Below, piece after piece: positions 58,930-64,000 of a stretch of 64,000 nucleotides of DNA (the stretch's first letter is position 1; each line of letters begins with the position of its first letter). The translations under genes and the position numbers were made by a program. Origin of the DNA: Neofusicoccum parvum (taxonomy: Eukaryota; Ascomycota; Dothideomycetes; Botryosphaeriales; Botryosphaeriaceae); NCBI GenBank assembly GCA_020912385.1, contig CP087212.1, positions 1,736,001-1,800,000 of the forward strand, in the 5' to 3' direction. The notes beneath the pieces are model-generated. The model saw only the letters and a program-made list of their open reading frames with translations. It had not been told where the DNA came from and searched no databases.

Positions 58930-60267
58930 ATGCGGTCACTTCTCCTCGCCTCCTCTTTGCTCTCAGCAGCGTCCGCCTTTCCGTTCGTGGCGGACATGCC
59001 GGGAGTTGACTCCTCTCTCTTCCGTGAAGCAAGAGTCCGCAGACAGCAGCCCGGCGGCAACCAGCCCGGCGGAGCAGCCACTTGCCCCTTCAACTCTAAC
59101 CACCAGGCAGCTGCCCCTGTGACGGACGAGTACCCCTACAACAACGCGAAGAACGGTGTCCCAGGAAACGCAAAAGGAGGATACCAGGTACCAGCTGATG
59201 GTGACACTGCACATCAGTTCACTGCACCTGGTCCGAACGATATCCGTGGACCATGCCCCGGTCTGAATGCTGCTGCGAACCACAATGTAAGCTGCACTAT
59301 CACCTCAAAGATGGGACAGCATCCCACACGCATTCTAGATAGAAGTTAACGATGGTCCCAGTTCCTTGCGCACGACGGTATCGTGACCTTCAACGAGCTC
59401 GTTGATGCCCAGCAAAACGTCTACAACGTGGGATACGACCTTTCCGTCCTCCTCGCCGTCCTAGGCCTCACCCTCACGGATGGCGACCCGATCACGATGA
59501 AGCTCTCCATCGGCTGCGACGCCACAACCCGCACATCTGTCGCACCGCTGCTCACCGGCAGCCAGCCCGGCCTGGACGGCCACAACAAGTTCGAGGCCGA
59601 CACGTCGCTCACGCGTAATGACTACTTCCTCGCGGGCGGCGACAACTTCAACTTCAACGGCACGCTCTTCAGCATGATGCAGGACACGTGCCAGGGCAAC
59701 TTCAACCGCGAGAACCTCGCGCTGTACCGCTACCAGCGCTACCAGCAGAGCCTCGCCGACAACGAGAACTTCTACTTCGGTCCGCTGAGCCTGCTGCTGT
59801 TCGGCGCCGCCTCCTTCCTGTACGAGCTGATGCCGTCGGGCACCCGCGGCTACGCGCCCGACCTCGAGACCATCTCGACCTTCTTCGGCGCGAAGCAGGA
59901 GGCCGACGGCAGCTGGAGCTCCGTGCCCGAGCGCATCCCGGACAACTGGACCAACCGCGTGCTGCCCTACACCAACAACGACGTCACGCGCGAGATCCTG
60001 GCCATGTACCTGCTGCACCCCGTCCTGTTCGGCGGCGCGACCGGCGAGGGCGGCTTCGACGCCCTGCCCACCAACTTCGGGTCCATCCAGGACGGGAAGA
60101 TCATCGAGGCGCCGAACACGGCGTGTCTGCTGTATCAGCTGTCGATGGGCAGCGTGCCCAGCTCGCTCAATTCCATCATCACGCCGACGGTCGATGCGCT
60201 GAATCTTGTTGCGGATAAGCTGGCGCCGCAGTTTGAGAACTTGGGGTGTCCGAATCCGTTGACGTAG
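58930..60267 (+). CDS. Secreted heme-thiolate peroxidase/peroxygenase (chloroperoxidase family)
   Basis: Two exons, 58930-59286 and 59362-60267, with a 75-bp intron; 420 residues. A signal peptide ends near SAASA (12-16). A following RVRRQQ (35-40) is a possible Kex2 propeptide site. The heme-thiolate motif is RGPCPGLNAAANH with Cys109, and intron 1 falls right after it, before FLAHDGIVTFNEL. The second family motif normally reads E-H-D or E-G-D followed by S; here it is E197-A198-D199-T-S201 (HNKFEADTSLTRND). NENFYFGPLSLLLFGAASFLYELMP should hold the distal catalytic Glu. Members use H2O2 to halogenate or hydroxylate substrates; the metal (Mn or Mg) bridges the E..S pair and a heme propionate. 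Substrate is unknown. A secreted GMC oxidase lies 4 kb upstream. Confidence 0.9.
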
Positions 60268-60713
60268 GCGTGGGCGGCGGAAGGAAGGACCGACGGACGG
60301 GAACTTGGATAAAATGACAGCGGACGAGGCTGATGAAGAAATGACACATGAAAAGGCCAATGTTGCGGGCTGGTCTGGAGTTTGGGTGACAAATGTGCAT
60401 GATGAGGCGTCGGTACACCAGGGGCACATGCCATCCGCTCTTTGTATTTTCACTTGCTTGTTGAAATTGAAATTTAGTCCCATCCAGTTGAGCAACAATG
60501 CGTTCTCCTCTGAAGTCCTGTCCAGCTATGTCAATTCTTGGTAGATTTTTGGTATCGTTTTGGTCCCTTGGCCCTAAGAAAACGCCGCCCAATGCAATTC
60601 AATCATGATTCCTGAAGGTCATGAGAGTTCCAAATAACGCCTGCCCCATTTCATGCAGACTACTCTTGCTTCCACCCAATAAAAGACTTCGCATAGCTTG
60701 GAAATATTGCCAT
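60268..60713. other. Convergent gap peroxidase / CHRAC1-like
   Basis: 446 bp between two facing stop codons, moderately AT-rich. It holds both 3' UTRs; no gene or motif was seen. Confidence 0.5.
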
Positions 60714-61388
60714 TTACGCAGGTGTGGGCTTCTGGTCCACATCCATGGCGTCTCCTCCGTTTTCGGGCTCGACCTTCTCAGCACCGGCGGTGGCTTGGCC
60801 ATTTGCGGGCTGACCGTTGGTTGTAGCAGCAGTGATGGTAGTCTGCCCGTTCACAACAGTGCCATTGGCTTGGGCGGCTTCTTGAGCCGCGGCCTGAGCA
60901 GCCTTCTTTTTCTCGCGCTCGGCCTTGGCGTCCTTGTAGCTCGTGGTTTTGGGGACGACGTCGGTCAGGAACTCGAGGTTGTCGAGGCGGGCGACAGCTT
61001 GTTCTGCAGAGTGCGCAGAGGCGTTGTAAGCTTTGAGGCTTTGGCGGGGTGGGAGCAGGGCGCGGAGAGTGCACGTACGGACGTGGGCATATCCCAGAGA
61101 GCGCTTCGGCTTCTTCTCCGCCTTCGCCATCTTGTGTGCCTGTTCGGTCAGGTAGTAGACGAATTCCTCGGTGGCAACGGCAATGGCGAAGGCGGCGTTG
61201 GCGGAGCAGGCGTTGATGTCCTCATCGGCCTGGATGATTTTTTTGACGCGCGCGACTAAAAGACGGTGCGTGGTCGGTCAGGCTGCTGCGTCCCTCTCAA
61301 CGGATGTTTCGGGGCCAGACTCACGGGGAAGAGACACTGAGCCGGTGATGTTGGCCGGGCGCGGAATGGGATTGTTGTTGTACGGCAT
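60714..61388 (-). CDS. Histone-fold protein, CHRAC1/POLE4 (Dpb3/Dls1) type
   Basis: Three exons: 61388-61325, 61255-61079, 61003-60714; 176 residues. After a 16-residue leader the CBF/NF-Y-type histone fold spans about 17-100: GSVSLPLARVKKIIQADEDI, then NAAFAIAVATEEFVYYLTEQ and AEKKPKRSLGYAHVQQAVARLDNLEFLTDVVP. The Lys-rich loop before the third helix and the FL(T/A)DVVP end match CHRAC1, POLE4 and yeast Dpb3/Dls1 better than HAP5, which has a different first helix. Such proteins pair with a Dpb4-type partner in DNA polymerase epsilon and the ISW2/CHRAC remodeler. The tail is Lys/Glu-rich, then Ala/Thr/Gly/Gln-rich. It is divergent from the CLC gene across 325 bp. Which of the two complexes it serves cannot be told. 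Confidence 0.88.
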
Positions 61389-61713
61389 CGTGTCGGCGGT
61401 CTGCGCACGCGCGGAGTGCTGGGCGAGGTCGTGGCGGGCGGATCGGAAGCGGAGGAGAGGCGTCCAGGGCTGTGCAGGCGCAAGGCGACAGACGACGGGT
61501 GGTGGGTGGTGGGTGTGGGACGCGTGCGAGGAGCGCGGCGGAGAGGTCGCGACGGAGCAGGCCGACGTGATCCCCGGCGCATGCAATGCAAGGAACCCTG
61601 TCCCATCTTCACGGCCGGCCCTACGCACCCACGCTCCTACGTAGCCACTCCACTGCGGCAAGTCTCCCCTGCGCACCCAATGCCGAGCTGCGCCTGGAGG
61701 GACACACGATGCG
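61389..61713. promoter_or_regulatory. Divergent promoter region CHRAC1-like / CLC
   Basis: A 325-bp GC-rich spacer between two outward-facing start codons. No TATA box or distinct motif was seen. Confidence 0.5.
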
Positions 61714-64000
61714 ATGACTAGCCGCTCAAGCTCCTCCGCCGGCCTGCGCGCCGCCTCAGCGTCGCGCGGTCCCTCGCTGACCCGCCGCGTGTCAGCCCTC
61801 TCCGACGCCGAGCAGCAGGTCCACGACGAGAGAACCACCGCCGACCACGCCATCCACGAGGAGATCGCCGAGATCAAGCGCTATGAGGACTTCACCACCA
61901 TCGACTGGGTCCAGGATGCCGCCCGCGAGCAGCTTCGCCGCAAGGCCCGCCGGCAAGAGAAGCAGGGCTTCTTCGAGCGCGCCCGCGGTCCGACCTGGCG
62001 CAGCAAGCTGTACGATGCCTACGACGCCGGCCAGGCCTGGATCGTCGTCAGCTTGGTCGGCGTCGCCATTGGCCTCAATGCTGCCTTCCTGAACATCGTC
62101 ACCGAGTGGCTGTCCGACATCAAGCTGGGCTACTGCACCACCGCCTTCTACTTGAACGAGCAGTTCTGCTGCTGGGGCGCCGAGAATGGTGGGACACGCG
62201 CCGTTATTGCTGGGACATACGCTGACTGTCCGCAGGCTGCAAAGAGTGGCACCGCTGGAGCAATTTCTGGCCCGTCAACTACCTCCTGTACATCCTCTTC
62301 TCCACCCTGTTCGCCTTTGTCGCCGGGAGACTCGTCAAGTCATTCGCCCCATATGCTGCCGGTTCGGGTATATCAGAGATCAAGTGTATCGTGGCTGGGT
62401 TCGTCATGAAGGGCTTTCTAGGGTTCAAGACTTTGGTTATCAAGTCCATCAGTCTGCCTCTTGCCATTGCCTCTGGCTTGTCTGTGGGAAAGGAAGGGCC
62501 CAGCGTGCACTATGCCGTGTGCACCGGCAACGTGGTCTCGCGCTTGTTCAACAAGTACAAGCGGAATGCATCCAAGACTCGCGAGATTTTGACTGCCAGC
62601 GCTGCCGCGGGTGTCGGTGTTGCTTTTGGCAGTCCCATCGGCGGTGTTCTGTTCTCCTTGGAGGTATGCAGTGCATTTCTCTGCAGTGAATCATGGCTGA
62701 CATGTGCCGAACTCAGGAAATTGCAAATCACTTCCCTCTCAAGACCATGTGGAGGAGCTATTTCTGTGCCCTGGTTGCAACAGCTGTTCTAGCTGTACGT
62801 TTTCTGCAATGAAAGACATTGATTTTTCGTGCTAACAAGAACAGGCCATGAACCCGTTTAGAACCGGCCAGCTGGTCATGTTCCAGGTCAAGTACGACCG
62901 TGATTGGCACTTCTTCGAGGTCATCTTTTACATTATCCTTGGTGTCTTTGGTGGACTCTACGGAGCCTTTGTCATCAAGTGGAACCTCCGCGTCCAGGCT
63001 TTCCGGAAGAAGTATCTTGCACAGTACCCAATCTTGGAGGCAACAACTCTAGCTTTGGTCACTGCCATCATATGTTACCCAAACATGTTTCTGCGGATTG
63101 ACATGACTGAGAGCATGGAGATTCTCTTCCGAGAATGCGAGGGAGCTCACGATTATGATGAGATCTGCGAGTAAGTCGATCAGACTCGAAGACCTGGCCG
63201 TTTGCGCTGACCGTCCGTAGACGCAAGCATCGATGGCATCTTGTGTTCACGCTGGCCGCCGCCACTGTTATCCGCACGTTGCTGGTCATTATTTCGTATG
63301 GCTGCAAAGTCCCCGCGGGTATCTTCGTCCCCTCAATGGCCATAGGGGCCTCTTTTGGACGAATGGTGGGTGTCCTCGTGCAAGCGTTGTACGACACGTT
63401 CCCAAACTCGAGCTTTTTCTCCGCATGCGACCCTGATGGGCCATGCATCACACCTGGTACCTACGCCTTTCTGGGGGCTGCAGCCGCACTTAGCGGCATC
63501 ATGCACATCACCGTTTCCGTCGTCGTTATAATGTTTGAACTCACAGGGGCTCTGACATACATCCTTCCCACGATGGTAAGTGTGAATGTTGGGTTCCATG
63601 TCGCACGTACTAATGCTCGTCACAGATTGTAGTGGGAGTAACGAAAGCAGTCAGTGAACGCTTTGGCAAAGGCGGCATAGCAGACCGCGCCATCTGGGCC
63701 AACGGATTTCCGTTCCTAGACAACAAGGAAGAACACACATTTGGTGTTCCTGTGTCTCAGGTCATGACGACCACTCTTATCACGTTGCCAGCATCCGGGC
63801 TTCAGCTGCGTGAGGTCGAGAAGATCCTCGCCAACAATGATTTCTCCGGATATCCCATTGTCGAAGACAAAACGTCCAAAACGCTCCTGGGATACATCGG
63901 CCGCATCGAGCTCCGATATGCGATTGAGAGGGCTCGGCGGCTGCAGTCTCTGCCGCCGACAGCAAAGTGCTATTTCACGCCCGGATCATCGCTGGCAGGG
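61714..64000 (+). CDS. CLC chloride channel/exchanger (3' end outside window)
   Basis: Six exons are visible: 61714-62188, 62236-62663, 62717-62794, 62845-63170, 63221-63575 and 63626 to the edge; about 679 residues so far. The soluble N terminus is charged (to about 105), then the CLC fold begins. Selectivity motifs are GSGISEIK (201-208) and GKEGPSVH (243-250), where Glu245 is the gating glutamate, then [32 protein letters not shown] and GAAAALSG. A first CBS domain follows ([26 protein letters not shown]...FSGYPIVED); the second is cut off. The ISE version and extended N terminus resemble ClC-3-like endosomal/vacuolar Cl-/H+ exchangers of fungi. It would balance charge during organelle acidification. 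Introns are 47-53 bp. Confidence 0.95.

Noticed and set aside
59461..60498. 345-codon minus-strand frame
   Set aside because: Antisense of the peroxidase second exon, with Arg/Gly/Val-rich composition. The sense strand carries clear family motifs.

Overview
This window is nuclear DNA of a filamentous ascomycete (Pezizomycotina). The evidence is single-copy fungal genes split by short introns (mostly 47-93 bp) with GTAAGT-like donors and CAG/TAG acceptors, a Dcl1-type Dicer, a fungal GT15 mannosyltransferase and a secreted heme-thiolate peroxidase. A dothideomycete is my best guess, but it rests on general resemblance only. Every exon boundary below was placed by reading frame, splice consensus and family conservation, not by transcript data.

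Layout. The left edge (1-0.4 kb) is the 3' end of a P450 gene, followed by what looks like a relic of an MFS transporter. Then come a GNAT acetyltransferase (-), a 2.6 kb gene-poor GC-rich stretch, ribose-5-phosphate isomerase (-), the NEDD8-E1 subunit ULA1 (+), D-amino-acid oxidase (-), an OTU deubiquitinase (+), ALG2 (-) and VPS15 (+). The centre holds a Ulp1-type SUMO protease (+), U2 snRNP A' (+), PAT1 (-), a KTR-type mannosyltransferase (+), a decayed P450 (-), a DUF300/TMEM184 membrane protein (+) and Dicer-like DCL1 (-). The right part holds TAP42 (+), TSC1/hamartin (+), a GMC oxidoreductase (+), MLH1 (+), a chloroperoxidase/peroxygenase-type enzyme (+), a small histone-fold protein of the CHRAC1/POLE4 type (-) and a CLC chloride channel/exchanger (+) that runs off the end.

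How the genes fit together. Most are unrelated housekeeping genes. Some share pathways: ULA1, the OTU protease and Ulp1 all act on ubiquitin-like modifiers; TAP42 and TSC1 are neighbours that both act around TORC1; VPS15 (vesicle/autophagy PI3-kinase) and PAT1 (mRNA decay) act downstream of nutrient signals. A secreted GMC oxidase (expected to make H2O2) lies 4 kb from a secreted peroxidase-type enzyme (expected to use it). Many pairs are divergent with 0.3-0.8 kb shared promoters.

I found no CRISPR, rRNA, convincing tRNA, intact transposon or clearly new multi-gene system. The most interesting items are two gene relics (MFS and P450), a probable dual-start ribose-5-phosphate isomerase, a frame-neutral cassette exon in the SUMO protease, and the oxidase/peroxidase pair with an unusual E-A-D metal-site motif.
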